Origin: a virus
IMG/VR virus record: IMGVR_UViG_3300023118_000012
Coordinates: 1 to 45,393 of that record
DNA: 45,393 bases
Reading direction: 5' to 3' (one strand)
Shown here in pieces: positions 30,213 to 39,747 of this stretch. The notes under the pieces were generated by a model, which was not told where the DNA came from, searched no databases, and saw only the letters and a program-made list of their open reading frames with translations. The number at the start of each line of letters is the position of its first letter. The stretch's first letter is position 1. A program made the translations under genes and the position numbers.

Positions 30213-31772
30213 ATGTGGCCGTTCAAGCGCAAACCCTCCGTGATCCCCCCAACTGGCCCCTCTGACGACGGGGGGCCTGTTCTTTTTTCCACGCACGACT
30301 TTCCGTCGCGAGTGGTGCGCGCGGCCCGGCGCTTAGATTACGCCATGAAGCTTGAGCGCGCACTGCCGGTGCCAGACGCCGCCGCTGGCGTGGCCATGGA
30401 CAGCGAGGGGCAAGCGACCCTCACCAAGATGGCCCGGTTCGGGTTCGAGGGGCTGCCCGAGGCGCTTACCGATTGGTTCATGAGCCAAGGCTTCATCGGC
30501 TACCAAATGTGCGCCATGGTCGCGCAGCAGTGGCTTATCAACAAGGCGTGCCGGGTGCCGGCGCGGGATGCCATTCGCCACGGCTTTGATGTGCAGGTTG
30601 AGGGTGCGGCGGACGAAGCGGCCGGCGCCGAGGTGCAAAAGCGCATAACGAAGCTCAACAAGAAATACCGGCTCAACCGCAACATGGAGCAGTTTGTTGC
30701 CATGGGGCGGGTGTTTGGCATTCGCGTGGTGTTGTTCCGCGTCAAGAGCGTCGACCCGCTATATTATGAGAAGCCATTCAACCCCGATGGCATCACGCCC
30801 GGTTCGTATCTCGGCATGAGCCAGGTCGACCCGTATTGGATGAGCCCCGAGCTCGACGCGGCGGCGGTCATGGACCCCACCAATCCCGACTTCTACGAAC
30901 CGACATGGTGGGTTATTCAGGGCAAGCGGTACCATCGTTCGCACCTCTGCATTTTTCGCCCCAATGAGGTGCCGGACATTCTCAAGCCGACCTACAATTA
31001 CGGCGGCGTGAGTGTCCCCCAGCAAATCATGGAGCGGGTGTACGCCGCCGAGCGCACGGCCAATGAGGGCCCCATGCTCGCCATGACCAAACGAAGCATG
31101 GTTTGGAGCACTGACGTTGCGGCCCTTCTCGCCAACCGTGAGAAGGCGGCGCAGCACATGGCCACATGGATGGAGATGCGGGATAACTACGGCGTCAAAA
31201 TCAACGACACCAACGACAAGATGGAGCAGTTCGAAACGACACTCAACGATCTCGACGCCACGATTATGACGCAGTACCAGCTTGTCGCCAGCGCGGCGAA
31301 CATGCCGGCAACCAAGCTTCTCGGCACGGCGCCCAAGGGGTTCAACTCCACCGGCGAGTATGACGAGAGCGTGTATCACGAGGAGCTGGAGACCATTCAA
31401 CAGAATGACCTCACGCCGCTCGTGGACCGGCACCACCTGTTTCTTGTGCGGAGCGAGCTGCCGGGGTTTTTCCCTCTGCTCGACGTCACGGCGCTGGAGA
31501 TTGAGATTGATTGGGCGCCGGTGGATAGCCCCACCGCCGTGGAGTACGCCACGATCAACAAGACCAAGGCGGAGACCGACCAAATTTATGCGGGTATCGG
31601 CGCGATCGACGGCGAGGACGTGCGCAACCGGCTGCAGGCGGACCCCAACAGCGAATACACCAATCTGCCGGACGTCGCGCCGGAGGGGACGCTGCCCCCC
31701 AGCGCCGAGAAGCTGCTAGAGGAGCTCGCCGGTGGCCCGACGCCAGCGCCCGCCCCTATCGAAGCCGCGTGA
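30213..31772 (+). CDS. Portal protein, DUF1073 type
   Basis: 519 residues from ATG 30213. The portal is the dodecamer at one head vertex through which DNA enters. Landmarks: LPEALTDWFMSQGFIGYQMCAMVAQQWLINKACRVPARDAIRHGF, VDPYWMSPEL, HRSHLCIFRPNEVPD, YNYGGVSVPQQIMERVYAAERT, and AANMPATKLLGTAPKGFNSTGEYDE (about 365-390). The order TerL, portal, MuF-like, protease confirms the role. Databases also label this family 'anti-CBASS Acb1', but I see no separate phosphoesterase domain here. The ribosome site is weak. Confidence 0.93.
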   Translation: MWPFKRKPSVIPPTGPSDDGGPVLFSTHDFPSRVVRAARRLDYAMKLERALPVPDAAAGVAMDSEGQATLTKMARFGFEGLPEALTDWFMSQGFIGYQMCAMVAQQWLINKACRVPARDAIRHGFDVQVEGAADEAAGAEVQKRITKLNKKYRLNRNMEQFVAMGRVFGIRVVLFRVKSVDPLYYEKPFNPDGITPGSYLGMSQVDPYWMSPELDAAAVMDPTNPDFYEPTWWVIQGKRYHRSHLCIFRPNEVPDILKPTYNYGGVSVPQQIMERVYAAERTANEGPMLAMTKRSMVWSTDVAALLANREKAAQHMATWMEMRDNYGVKINDTNDKMEQFETTLNDLDATIMTQYQLVASAANMPATKLLGTAPKGFNSTGEYDESVYHEELETIQQNDLTPLVDRHHLFLVRSELPGFFPLLDVTALEIEIDWAPVDSPTAVEYATINKTKAETDQIYAGIGAIDGEDVRNRLQADPNSEYTNLPDVAPEGTLPPSAEKLLEELAGGPTPAPAPIEAA

Positions 31773-32610
31773 GGCGTGGGCGGCGCAGCGTGCCGGGCAT
31801 TTGTTCCGGGGCTCGCCGCTCTCTCCGTCCGCCGCCACTCGCGACAAGTACAGCGCCCGCCTGGAGAAGCTTGTTGAGCTGATGGCGACCGTCACGCAAC
31901 GGGCGTTGGTGCGCGAGTATAAGCGGCCGATCGCGGCCCATGCCGGCGTGGCCATGGACGCCCCCAGCTTCGTGACCGCCGTTACCCGGCTCCTGCGTGA
32001 GCTGGAGAAACGGTTCGTGCTGCTCTTTACGGAGCAGGCCGGCGGCCTCACGGCGGCGATGATGAAGGGGGTTAGCGACACCAGCGCCTCGCAGCTTGGT
32101 GATAGCTTAAAGGCAGTGTCGGGCGGCCTCACGCTCAAGACGGATATGATTAGCGGCACGGTTGCGGAGGTGTTTAAAGCAAGCGTTCGTGAAAACGTGG
32201 CGCTAATCAAGTCTATTCCGGCCAAATACTTTGAGCAAATCCAAGGCGACGTCATGCGGTCCATTCAAACCGGACAGGGCATGACCGATCTACTGCCGCA
32301 AATCGAGCAATACGAAGGTGTTACCAAGCGCCGCGCCAAGCTCATTGCCGAGGACCAAACCCGCAAGGCTACCACCGCGCTCAACCGCGTGCGCATGCAG
32401 GCCGCCGGTATGCGGCAATTCGAGTGGCTGCATTCGGGTGGCGGCAAGGAACCCCGGGAGCTGCACGTTGAGATGGACGGCAAGGTGTATGACCTTGACA
32501 ATCCGCCTATCATAGATGAGCGTACCGGCGAACGTGGGTTGCCTGGTCAACTCATAAATTGCCGGTGTCGTATGGTGCCGGTCATTTCCTTCGGCGGACC
32601 CAAGCCTTGA
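31732..32610 (+). CDS. MuF-like head morphogenesis protein
   Basis: 292 residues from GTG 31732 (GAGGAG 8 bases upstream), overlapping the portal gene by 41 bases. The C-terminal third has the MuF/SPP1 gp7 features: KRRAKLIAEDQTRKATTALNRVR, then FEWLHSGGGKEPRELHVEMDGKVY and GLPGQLINCRCRMVPV. These minor proteins sit in the head next to the portal. The N-terminal part is helical. Confidence 0.88.
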   Translation: MARRQRPPLSKPREAWAAQRAGHLFRGSPLSPSAATRDKYSARLEKLVELMATVTQRALVREYKRPIAAHAGVAMDAPSFVTAVTRLLRELEKRFVLLFTEQAGGLTAAMMKGVSDTSASQLGDSLKAVSGGLTLKTDMISGTVAEVFKASVRENVALIKSIPAKYFEQIQGDVMRSIQTGQGMTDLLPQIEQYEGVTKRRAKLIAEDQTRKATTALNRVRMQAAGMRQFEWLHSGGGKEPRELHVEMDGKVYDLDNPPIIDERTGERGLPGQLINCRCRMVPVISFGGPKP

Positions 32611-33737
32611 GCGCACGCACGATCGACACCAACGGATGGTTTGAGGTTAAGAATAACCCGCTGTCCCGTGTTGGCGTGTTCCCCTACAGCGGCGCGCAAA
32701 TCTCCAAGGACTTGCCCCCGGGCGAGATTTTCAGCGTCTTCCGGCCGCCCGAGGAGCTTAGCGCCCCCGAGGCCATGCGCTCGTTTCACCTCCAGCCGCT
32801 CGTGGATGATCACGCTATGCTGGGGGAGGGCTTCAAGCCCGCCGAGGACCATGGCGTGCATGGCGTGATCGGGCAAGACGTCAATTTTCAAGACGATACC
32901 CTCTATGGAACAGTCAAGGTATTCAGCAAGACCCTTGCCGATAAAATAAAAAAGGGTAAAACTGAGCTTTCACTTGGCTACCGCTGTCGCTATGAGCGCG
33001 CGCCGGGGGTCTATAACGGCCAAGCCTATGATTACGTGCAGCGAGGTTTGCGCGGCAATCACGTGGCGCTGGTAGATCAAGGACGGATGGGGCCGGATAT
33101 TTCCGTGCTCGATCATTTGGTTTTTACGGTCGACGCAAAGGAACCGCGCACGATGACCCCCGAACAGATTGCGAAGCTCAAGGAAGCCCTCGCCGCCTGC
33201 ATGGCCGCCCTCACGGACGCCGAAGCAGCCCCCGCCGAGGCCGTGCCCGTCGTGGCCAAGGTCGCGGATGAGACCCCGCCGGCCCCGGTTCCCGCCCCGG
33301 CCAAGGATGAACCCGCGCCGGCCCCGGTTCCTTCCGAGGAGAAAGTTACCGTGAGCGACGAAGACAAGCCGGCCACCATGGACGCGGCGCTTAAGACCAT
33401 CGCTGATCTCCAGAAGACGGTGGCCACGCTCTCCGCCCGCCCCGCCATGGACGAAACCGCCATGGTTACCGGGCTCGCCGCGCGCAACACGCTTGCCGAT
33501 CGTCTCTCCAAGCACGTCGGCACGTTCGCCCACGATGCCATGACGCTCGCGCAGGTGGCCGCCTACGGTGTCGAAAAGCTCGGCATCAAATGCGCCAAGG
33601 GCAGCGAAGTTGTGGCGCTCGACACCGCGTTGCAGGTTATGCCCGTTCCGGTTCCGGTGAAGACTGGCACCGGCATGGACGCCGCACCGCTCGCCGCGCG
33701 CATCGCCGCGCACGCTCACGCAACCCCGGCAGCCTGA
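32607..33737 (+). CDS. Prohead protease with scaffold-like C-terminus (DUF2213)
   Basis: 376 residues from TTG 32607 (TTGA overlap). The N-terminal 190 residues match DUF2213: GAQISKDLPPGEIFSVFRPPEEL, MRSFHLQPLVDDHAMLG, KTELSLGYRCRYE with a likely nucleophile serine, and GNHVALVDQGRMGPDI with a likely active histidine. From about 200 on, a proline/alanine linker leads to a helical C-terminal region (ATMDAALKTIADLQKTVATLSA) typical of scaffolds. It probably works as a fused protease-scaffold that cleaves itself during capsid maturation. Confidence 0.85.
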   Translation: MSARTIDTNGWFEVKNNPLSRVGVFPYSGAQISKDLPPGEIFSVFRPPEELSAPEAMRSFHLQPLVDDHAMLGEGFKPAEDHGVHGVIGQDVNFQDDTLYGTVKVFSKTLADKIKKGKTELSLGYRCRYERAPGVYNGQAYDYVQRGLRGNHVALVDQGRMGPDISVLDHLVFTVDAKEPRTMTPEQIAKLKEALAACMAALTDAEAAPAEAVPVVAKVADETPPAPVPAPAKDEPAPAPVPSEEKVTVSDEDKPATMDAALKTIADLQKTVATLSARPAMDETAMVTGLAARNTLADRLSKHVGTFAHDAMTLAQVAAYGVEKLGIKCAKGSEVVALDTALQVMPVPVPVKTGTGMDAAPLAARIAAHAHATPAA

Positions 33738-33774
33738 CGCCACGTCGCCGCCCCTATAACGGAGCTATCAAGCC

Positions 33775-34326
33775 ATGTCTTTCCAGGCCGCGCCCATTGG
33801 CGCTAACATCGGGTTCGGCGTCATCGGGGAGCTCTACCTTGAGGGCCCCCTGCGTGGGCAGCCGGCAGTTCTCAACTCCGGCGATGCGGCGAATAACGTC
33901 ATCGGTCGCGCGTTCTCCGTCGTGGACGATGCCACCGCTTCGTTTGAGACCGCCGCCGACCCCCAGCCGCTTGACGTGCAGGCGGGCGGCGCGGCGCCGG
34001 CCATTTTCGCCGGCATCCTCGCCAACCCCAAGGTGTATTCCAGCCTCGGCACCGTGGCGGGCGGCACTCTCGCTTCTACGCTGGTGCTGCCCAACGGCAC
34101 CGTGGTGGAGCTGGTGCAGGAGACCGCCGGCCTCATCGTCACCCTACCGGCGGCGTTCGCTATCGGCGATTGGATTTGGTACGCCACTGCCACCGGCATT
34201 CTGCAGTCCACCGCTCCCGGGGCCTCGGCACCGGCGGGCACCGTGCGCCTCCCCAATGGGCGCGTCACCCGGTTCGAAAGCGCGGCTGCCGGCCTCGCGG
34301 TTATCGAATTTGACGCCAAGGCGTGA
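33775..34326 (+). CDS. Capsid decoration / structural protein
   Basis: 183 residues, beta-rich, between the protease and the major capsid gene, the usual place of decoration proteins. The sequence (FQAAPIGANIGFGVIGELYLEGPLRGQPAVLNSGDAANNVIGRAF) resembles structural proteins of Bcep781-like phages. CGGAG precedes the ATG. The assignment depends on position and composition. Confidence 0.78.
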   Translation: MSFQAAPIGANIGFGVIGELYLEGPLRGQPAVLNSGDAANNVIGRAFSVVDDATASFETAADPQPLDVQAGGAAPAIFAGILANPKVYSSLGTVAGGTLASTLVLPNGTVVELVQETAGLIVTLPAAFAIGDWIWYATATGILQSTAPGASAPAGTVRLPNGRVTRFESAAAGLAVIEFDAKA

Positions 34327-34361
34327 GCCTTCGCGCTAGGCGCAACAGGAGATAAACCAAG

Positions 34362-35489
34362 ATGGCCCCCGTTACTAAAATCCGCTACCACATGTCGGCT
34401 TTCGACAGCGCCAGCGCGGAACCGTTCGCCCTCAAGCCGGAGGAGGTGGGGCAGTACGCAGCCCTCGCCGATCTCGGCATCGGGTTTGACGAGCGCTTTA
34501 TGCTGGCGCTCGCCGCTGCCGATGCCGGAGCGGCCATGGATGCCAACGTGCTCCAGCCGCTCATCGGCGTGGCCACTATCGGCACCCCGGCGCAGTTCCT
34601 CCAGAACTGGCTGCCCGGCATCGTGCGAAGCCTCACCCGCGCGCGCAAAATCGACATGCTCGCCGGCATCAGCATCGGCGGCAAGTGGGAAGACGAGGAG
34701 GTGGTGCAGACCACCCTTGAGCCCACCGGCCTCGCTATCCCGTATGGTGACTACACCAACGTGCCGCTCGCCTCGTGGAACCCGGGTTACGAACGCCGCA
34801 CCATCGTGCGTTTCGAGCTCGGCATTCGCGTAGGGCGTCTGGAGGAGGCCCGTGCGGCCCGTGCGCAGATCAATTCGGCGAACGAAAAGCGCGGTGCCGC
34901 TGCTCTTGCGCTCGACATCATGCGCAATCGCGTCGGCTTCTACGGCTTCAATGGTGGCGCCAACCGTACCTTCGGCTATCTCAATGATCCGGGCCTCCCG
35001 GCCTATGTCACCGTGGCGGCCGGCACCGGCGGCACGACCTGGGCGACCAAGACGTTTCTGGAGATCATTGCCGATATTCGTTCGGCAGCGGGTACCCTCC
35101 AGACCAATTCGGGCGACACCATCGACCCGACCACCACGCCCACCATTCTTGCCGTGTCCACGGTGGCCTCGCAGTTCCTTGCGGTCACCTCGGATTTCGG
35201 CAACTCGGTGGCCGATTGGCTTACCAAGACCTATCCCAAAATGCGGGTGGTCACGGCGCCGGAGCTCAACGGGGCCAACGGCGGCGCCAATGTGTTCTAC
35301 CTCTACGCCGAGAAGGTGGAAGACGGCAGTTCGGACGACGGCCTGGTGTTCGCGCAGATCGTCCCGGCCAAGTTCCAGACGCTCGGCGTGGAACAGCAGG
35401 CCAAGGCGTACGTTGAGGATTACACCAACGCCCTCGGCGGCATCATGGTCAAGCGCCCCTTCGCCATCGTTCGGCGCTCTGGCATCTAA
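34362..35489 (+). CDS. Major capsid protein, DUF2184 type
   Basis: 375 residues. Landmarks: YAALADLGIGFDERFMLALAAADAG, LQNWLPGIVRSLTRARKIDMLAGI, YGDYTNVPLASWNPGYERRTIVRFELGIRVG, ARAQINSANEKRGAAALALDIMRN, and the P-domain end MVKRPFAIVRRSGI. This is the HK97-fold DUF2184 family of contractile phages. AGGAGA stands at a good distance from the ATG, as expected for a highly expressed gene. Confidence 0.93.
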   Translation: MAPVTKIRYHMSAFDSASAEPFALKPEEVGQYAALADLGIGFDERFMLALAAADAGAAMDANVLQPLIGVATIGTPAQFLQNWLPGIVRSLTRARKIDMLAGISIGGKWEDEEVVQTTLEPTGLAIPYGDYTNVPLASWNPGYERRTIVRFELGIRVGRLEEARAARAQINSANEKRGAAALALDIMRNRVGFYGFNGGANRTFGYLNDPGLPAYVTVAAGTGGTTWATKTFLEIIADIRSAAGTLQTNSGDTIDPTTTPTILAVSTVASQFLAVTSDFGNSVADWLTKTYPKMRVVTAPELNGANGGANVFYLYAEKVEDGSSDDGLVFAQIVPAKFQTLGVEQQAKAYVEDYTNALGGIMVKRPFAIVRRSGI

Positions 35490-35498
35490 CAACCGGTT

Positions 35499-35520
35499 GG
35501 CGGGGGCCTAGTTCCCCGCC
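35499..35520 (+). other. GC-rich hairpin after the capsid gene
   Basis: GGCGGGG (35499-35505) pairs with CCCCGCC (35514-35520) over an 8-base loop, 9 bases after the capsid stop. There is no T-tract, so it is not a standard terminator; it may pause polymerase or protect the capsid mRNA end. Confidence 0.5.
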
Positions 35521-35559
35521 GGCCCCCACGCAACCCCATGTCACGAAGGAACGGGCCCC

Positions 35560-35946
35560 ATGGCCAAGACGCATTACATTTACTCGACCCTCACCGGCCC
35601 GGTGGACTACACCAATTGGGGCGCAGGCGGAGCGGACCTCAAGGTGCCCTCCGGTAACGTCCGTATCCATGGCGGCGCCAATATCCCGGACGGCTTCCTG
35701 CGTACCCCCCAGGGCGTCGTGACGCCGGTGACGTCCGATGAGCTGGAGCATCTCCGCGCTAACGAGGTGTTCAAGCTCCACGAGGCCAATGGCTTTATCG
35801 TGGTGTCGGACAAGAAGGTAGACCCCGAGGTAGTGGCCGCCGATATGGAGAGCCGCGACCCGAGCGCCCCGCTCGTGGAAGCCGACTTGACGGCGAAGGA
35901 CCCCGAGCCCAAGCTGAACACCCCGAGCCCGCGCGGCAAGGCCTGA
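35560..35946 (+). CDS. Structural-cluster protein, unknown
   Basis: 128 residues. Starts YIYSTLTGPVDYTNWGAGGADL and continues with HGGANIPDGFLRTPQGVVTPVTSDELEHLRANEVFKLHEANGF, a compact domain of about 90 residues; the tail is acidic and disordered. It lies between capsid and neck genes and is similar to small conserved proteins in related phages. A GAAGGAA leader lies upstream. Confidence 0.72.
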   Translation: MAKTHYIYSTLTGPVDYTNWGAGGADLKVPSGNVRIHGGANIPDGFLRTPQGVVTPVTSDELEHLRANEVFKLHEANGFIVVSDKKVDPEVVAADMESRDPSAPLVEADLTAKDPEPKLNTPSPRGKA

Positions 35947-35971
35947 TACACCCCACCGTAGGAGCCGGAAC

Positions 35972-36418
35972 GTGGCGCAGCATGTCATAGACCTCGCCAC
36001 GTTCCGGCTGCTCTACCCGGCGTTCGCCGACACGACCAAATTTCCGGACGCCTATGTGACCGGGGTATGGGCCAAGGGCACGATCTACCTTGGCAGCTAT
36101 GATGATTGCCTGTTGAGCGGCGCAGACCTGCAGACGCTCCTCGACCTCATGGCCGCCCACCTCCTCCAGATTGGCGTGCTTATCGCGGATGGCGGCACCA
36201 CGCCCGTTGTGGGGCAGGTTACCGGCGCGACGATCGATAAGGTTTCCGTCACCATGGCGCCGCCGCCATCCAAGGACGGTTGGCAGTGGTGGCTCTCCAC
36301 GACGCCGTACGGCGCGGAGCTATGGGCCCTCCTTTCCATCAAAGCGGCCGGCGGCTGGTATATCGGCGGCAAGCCCGAGCTGCGCGCGTTCCGCAAAGTC
36401 TATGGTACGTTCCGCTGA
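35972..36418 (+). CDS. Head-tail connector protein (DUF4054-like)
   Basis: 148 residues from GTG 35972 (GGAG 8 bases upstream). The pattern FRLLYPAFADTTKFPDAYVTGVWAKGTIYL, then LMAAHLLQIGVLI, then YGAELWALLSIKAAGGWYIGG and FRKVYG, matches DUF4054 / adaptor proteins that bind the portal at the neck. Coupled to the next gene by TGATG. Confidence 0.8.
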   Translation: MAQHVIDLATFRLLYPAFADTTKFPDAYVTGVWAKGTIYLGSYDDCLLSGADLQTLLDLMAAHLLQIGVLIADGGTTPVVGQVTGATIDKVSVTMAPPPSKDGWQWWLSTTPYGAELWALLSIKAAGGWYIGGKPELRAFRKVYGTFR

Positions 36419-36849
36419 TGGCCCGCGTTGTCCGCACCGGCCCCGGCATCAAGCAGGTTATTGCCCAACTGGACAGCCTCGGCGGGCTGCGTGCAGAGGT
36501 GGGGTGGTTCGATACCAGCCGCGCCTACCTTGCCGCCATCCATGAGTTTGGCTACGCCGCCGGGGGCATCCCCGCGCGCCCCTTCATGCGCCCGGCCATC
36601 GCCAATTACGGCCCGTCATGGGTGGACGCGATCGGGCAGGGCGCCACGCAGGTGGTGCTTGGCAACACAACGGCAGCCGGGGTGCTGGAGATGGTGGCGG
36701 CGCGGGCTGCCGGTGACGTCGCGAAGTCAATCAAGGCCGTGACGTCACCGCCCTTGAAGCCGGCCACCGTTGCGCGTAAAGGTTTCGCCAAGCCGCTCGT
36801 GGCTACCGGGCAGCTCCTCCAGTCCGTCACCTACCGGATAGGCACATGA
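36418..36849 (+). CDS. Neck / tail completion protein (HK97 gp10-like)
   Basis: 143 residues. VGWFDTSRAYLAAIHEFGYAAGGIPARPFMRPAI is the typical core of gp10-like neck proteins, followed by SPPLKPATVARKG and LVATGQLLQSVTYRI. These connect head and tail. ATG 36418 forms TGATG with the previous stop; the upstream ATG 36280 lies within the connector gene. Confidence 0.83.
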   Translation: MARVVRTGPGIKQVIAQLDSLGGLRAEVGWFDTSRAYLAAIHEFGYAAGGIPARPFMRPAIANYGPSWVDAIGQGATQVVLGNTTAAGVLEMVAARAAGDVAKSIKAVTSPPLKPATVARKGFAKPLVATGQLLQSVTYRIGT

Positions 36850-37217
36850 TCCCCGGCGCCAACCTGCTCAATATGGCTTTCGGCGTCATCGGCCGGCAGA
36901 CGGTGCAACTTGCCCGCTTCATCAGCGCCGGCCGTACCCCCAGCGGCTACCCGTTGCCGGTCTACGCAGCCCCCGTGGACATCACCGGTAGTTTCCAGCC
37001 GGCGCGCATGGAGCTTGTGGCGCAACTCGGGCTCGACATGACCCGTAAGTACGCCCTGCTCTACACCAGCGACGGGCCTATTCAGTGCATCGACCCGGAC
37101 AAATCCGGCGACCGCATTACATGGGGCGCCGAGACCTATGAGGCGCAAACCAAAGTGGATTGGAAGGGGCAGGACGGTTGGGAAGCGGTGCTTTTTGTGC
37201 GGGTGATAGATGCTTGA
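36846..37217 (+). CDS. Neck / collar protein
   Basis: 123 residues. NMAFGVIGRQTVQLARFISAGRT, then GSFQPARMELVAQLGLDMTRKY and WKGQDGWEAVLFV. This small beta-barrel-like protein sits at the collar position in DUF3383-sheath phages. Function from gene order and resemblance. ATGA overlap before; the next gene starts 8 bases inside. Confidence 0.74.
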   Translation: MIPGANLLNMAFGVIGRQTVQLARFISAGRTPSGYPLPVYAAPVDITGSFQPARMELVAQLGLDMTRKYALLYTSDGPIQCIDPDKSGDRITWGAETYEAQTKVDWKGQDGWEAVLFVRVIDA

Positions 37218-37746
37218 AAACCAGCTCATGGCCCTGCTTCGCTCCACCCTCATGGCGGACAGCCGCTTGGCGGGTGTGGCGGTGGACCGCAAGTTGCCGC
37301 TTGACGCGATCGGCGCCCCCAAGGTGCCTACCGTCTTCACGCAGCAAATCGGCACCGCGCGGTACGGCTTTCTCAAGCGCGAGTACTTGCCGCTACCGGA
37401 GCCGGCGGAGACCATGTTGTATCGCGAGACGCAGTACATGGAAACCACCGTGCAGGTGAGCGCCACGGCACGCCGCAAGCCGGTGGATGAGGCATTCCCC
37501 ACGGCCTTCGATATCTGCCGGGCGGCGTCCGATATCTTACAGGGCGATGCCGCGTTGGCCACGCTGGCGGCGCAGAACGTGCGCCCTGGTAGGATCACCA
37601 ACATTCGCGACGTTCCCTTTCTTAACGAGAGCGCGCAGAACGAAGACAATCCATCGTTTGACGTGGTATTGCATCACGTGCAAATTACTGAAAGCACCAC
37701 GACGCCGCCCGTTGCGGTATTTGAGCCCAAAATCGGGCGCGTCTAG
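37210..37746 (+). CDS. Tail terminator protein
   Basis: 178 residues. FTQQIGTARYGFLKREYLPLPEP, then ETQYMETTVQVSATARRKPVDEAF, is the core of the neck/tail terminator family placed just before sheath genes in these phages. The terminator caps the growing tail and joins it to the head. Gene position directly before the sheath is strong support. Confidence 0.78.
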   Translation: MLENQLMALLRSTLMADSRLAGVAVDRKLPLDAIGAPKVPTVFTQQIGTARYGFLKREYLPLPEPAETMLYRETQYMETTVQVSATARRKPVDEAFPTAFDICRAASDILQGDAALATLAAQNVRPGRITNIRDVPFLNESAQNEDNPSFDVVLHHVQITESTTTPPVAVFEPKIGRV

Positions 37747-37760
37747 GAGAGAGCCGGACC

Positions 37761-39263
37761 ATGAGCATCAGCATTCGGAAATACGTCGATATCGTCTCCG
37801 GCGTAGGTGCCGGCGCCTCGGTTCGGCAGCGCGACCTAATCGGCAACCTGTTCACCACGAACACTAAGGTGCCGATCGACACGCGCATTGAAATGACCGA
37901 CGCGGACAGCGCGGGGACGTTTTTCGGGACCACCTCCGTGGAGTATCTGCGCGCGGCCTTCTATTTCGCCTTCATCGGCAAGAACATCACCCGCGCCAAA
38001 AAGATTGCCTTCACCCGGTGGGCAGACGTTGCGGCGGCGCCCCGGGTCTACGGCTCGCGTACCCTCACCACGCTCGCCGCGTGGAAGTTGATCACGGCCG
38101 GCACCCTCACCATGAACGCCGGCACCACCATCAACCTCACCGCCCTCAACTTCTCGGCGGCGGTCGATCTTGCCGGCGTGGCCTCCATTCTGCAGACCGC
38201 CATTCGCGCGGCCGGCGGCGCGCAGTTCGTTACCGCTGTGGTAGCGTATGACGCCGTGGGGCAGACGTTCAACTTTACCGGAACCGTCGCGGGCGCTTCG
38301 CCGATCTCCGTCACGGTGACCGGCACCGCTAACGATATCGCCGGCCGCCTCGGCTGGGGCCCCGCCGCCGTCATGTCGCCGGGCACCGCTGCGCAGACCC
38401 TCACCGACACCCTCATTGCGGCGGCCGACAACTCGAACAACTTCGGTTCGTTCCTGTTTATCCCGACGCTGACGACTGATCAGATTATCGAGGTTGCGAC
38501 GTGGAATAGCACCCGCAACGTGGAGTTTATGTTCGTCGAGGGCGTGGACGACACCAACTATGTCGCGCTGTCCGCCGCGCTCATCAACATGCCCGGTACG
38601 GCCCTCACCTATGTGGGCGCCACGCAGACCGAATATGACGACATGATCCCTATGATTGTGCTCGCCGCGACGGACTACAACCGCCGGAACAGCGTGCAGA
38701 ACTACATGTTCCAGCAGTTCCCGACGCTCACCGCCAAGGTCAAGACCACCTCGCAGTCCAACGCGCTCGACCTCGTGCGCGTCAACTACTATGGCCAGAC
38801 GCAGACCGCCGGCCAGCTCATCAACTTCTATCAGCGCGGCGTCATGGGCGGCCCGGCCACCAGCCCGGTTGACCAGAACATCTATGCCAACGAAATGTGG
38901 CTCAAGGATGCGGCGGCGGCCGTCATCATGTCGCTGCTTCTCGCCAAGGCCAAGGTGAGCGCCAATAATCAGGGACGCGGCGAGATTATCGCCGTGATCA
39001 ACGACGCCATCACCCGCGCTCTGTTCAACGGTGTTATCAGCGTCGGCAAGACCCTCACCACCATTCAAAAACTCTATATCACCGATCAGACCGGGGATGA
39101 GTTTGCATGGCGCCAGGTGGAGAATATTGGCTACTGGCTTGACTGCAACATGGCGAGCTATACGACGCTCGACGGTCGGGTTGAGTGGAAGGCGGTCTAT
39201 GTCCTCATCTACGGCAAGGATGATGTCATTCGGAAGGTGGAGGGCACGCACGTCCTCATCTAA
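37761..39263 (+). CDS. Tail sheath protein, DUF3383 type
   Basis: 500 residues. The sheath contracts to drive the tube into the cell. Landmarks: VSGVGAGASVRQRDLIGNLFTTN, FFGTTSVEYLRAAFYFAFIGKNI, FLFIPTLTTDQIIEVATWNSTRNV, YDDMIPMIVLAATDYNRRNSVQNYMFQQFP, and NVEFMFVEG. This is the DUF3383 sheath family of Bcep781-like and AP22-like phages. A long open frame of over 600 codons exists on the opposite strand but is a GC-driven shadow. Confidence 0.93.
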   Translation: MSISIRKYVDIVSGVGAGASVRQRDLIGNLFTTNTKVPIDTRIEMTDADSAGTFFGTTSVEYLRAAFYFAFIGKNITRAKKIAFTRWADVAAAPRVYGSRTLTTLAAWKLITAGTLTMNAGTTINLTALNFSAAVDLAGVASILQTAIRAAGGAQFVTAVVAYDAVGQTFNFTGTVAGASPISVTVTGTANDIAGRLGWGPAAVMSPGTAAQTLTDTLIAAADNSNNFGSFLFIPTLTTDQIIEVATWNSTRNVEFMFVEGVDDTNYVALSAALINMPGTALTYVGATQTEYDDMIPMIVLAATDYNRRNSVQNYMFQQFPTLTAKVKTTSQSNALDLVRVNYYGQTQTAGQLINFYQRGVMGGPATSPVDQNIYANEMWLKDAAAAVIMSLLLAKAKVSANNQGRGEIIAVINDAITRALFNGVISVGKTLTTIQKLYITDQTGDEFAWRQVENIGYWLDCNMASYTTLDGRVEWKAVYVLIYGKDDVIRKVEGTHVLI

Positions 39264-39300
39264 GCCCCCAGCCCTCCCCCTTTCATAGGAAATAGCGACC

Positions 39301-39747
39301 ATGACCACGGACGTTTCGACTATCGGCCTTCGGGTGCAGATTACCGCAAGCCGGACGTTTCCGGCGGGCTTCACCGTCACGCAGTTCGCGGATGATGGTG
39401 ATAGCTTGGACGTGCCGGAGCTCACCATTGCGGACCAAGCCATGGGCACCAATGGCGATCTCATCGTTTGGAGCAAGGCGAACCCGCTCATGCCCAAGCT
39501 CAATATCATTCCGCGCAGTGACGACGATCGAAACCTCGCCGCCCTTTTCGAGGCCAACCGTGCGGGGCGAGGCAAGGCGTCGGCGCAGGACAACATTACG
39601 ATGGTCGCGGTTTGGCCGGATGGGCGCACCAGCACGTGGACCGGCTGCCGCATCGTCAGCGGCATCCCCGGCGACAGCGCGGCGAGCTCCGGCCGTCTCA
39701 AGTCCAAGCCGTACGGCTTCGCCGCCGAGGGCTTCGCCAAGACTTGA
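39301..39747 (+). CDS. Tail tube protein
   Basis: 148 residues, the usual tube size, directly after the sheath. [41 protein letters not shown], then [15 protein letters not shown] and [18 protein letters not shown], fits the DUF3277-type tube proteins. AGGAA lies upstream. The TGA stop overlaps the next promoter's -35. Confidence 0.88.
   Translation: MTTDVSTIGLRVQITASRTFPAGFTVTQFADDGDSLDVPELTIADQAMGTNGDLIVWSKANPLMPKLNIIPRSDDDRNLAALFEANRAGRGKASAQDNITMVAVWPDGRTSTWTGCRIVSGIPGDSAASSGRLKSKPYGFAAEGFAKT

Noticed and set aside
30213-31772. Anti-CBASS (Acb1) function of the DUF1073 protein
   Set aside because: The label comes from family naming; position and motifs say portal and I see no paired H-x-T/S phosphoesterase motifs.
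33834-35492. 552-codon minus-strand frame opposite capsid and decoration genes
   Set aside because: Same type of shadow; the + strand genes are unambiguous.
37836-39740. 634-codon open frame on the minus strand opposite sheath and tube genes
   Set aside because: Codon-complement shadow of highly GC-rich genes; no ribosome site, no recognisable domains, low-complexity Arg/Gly/His composition.
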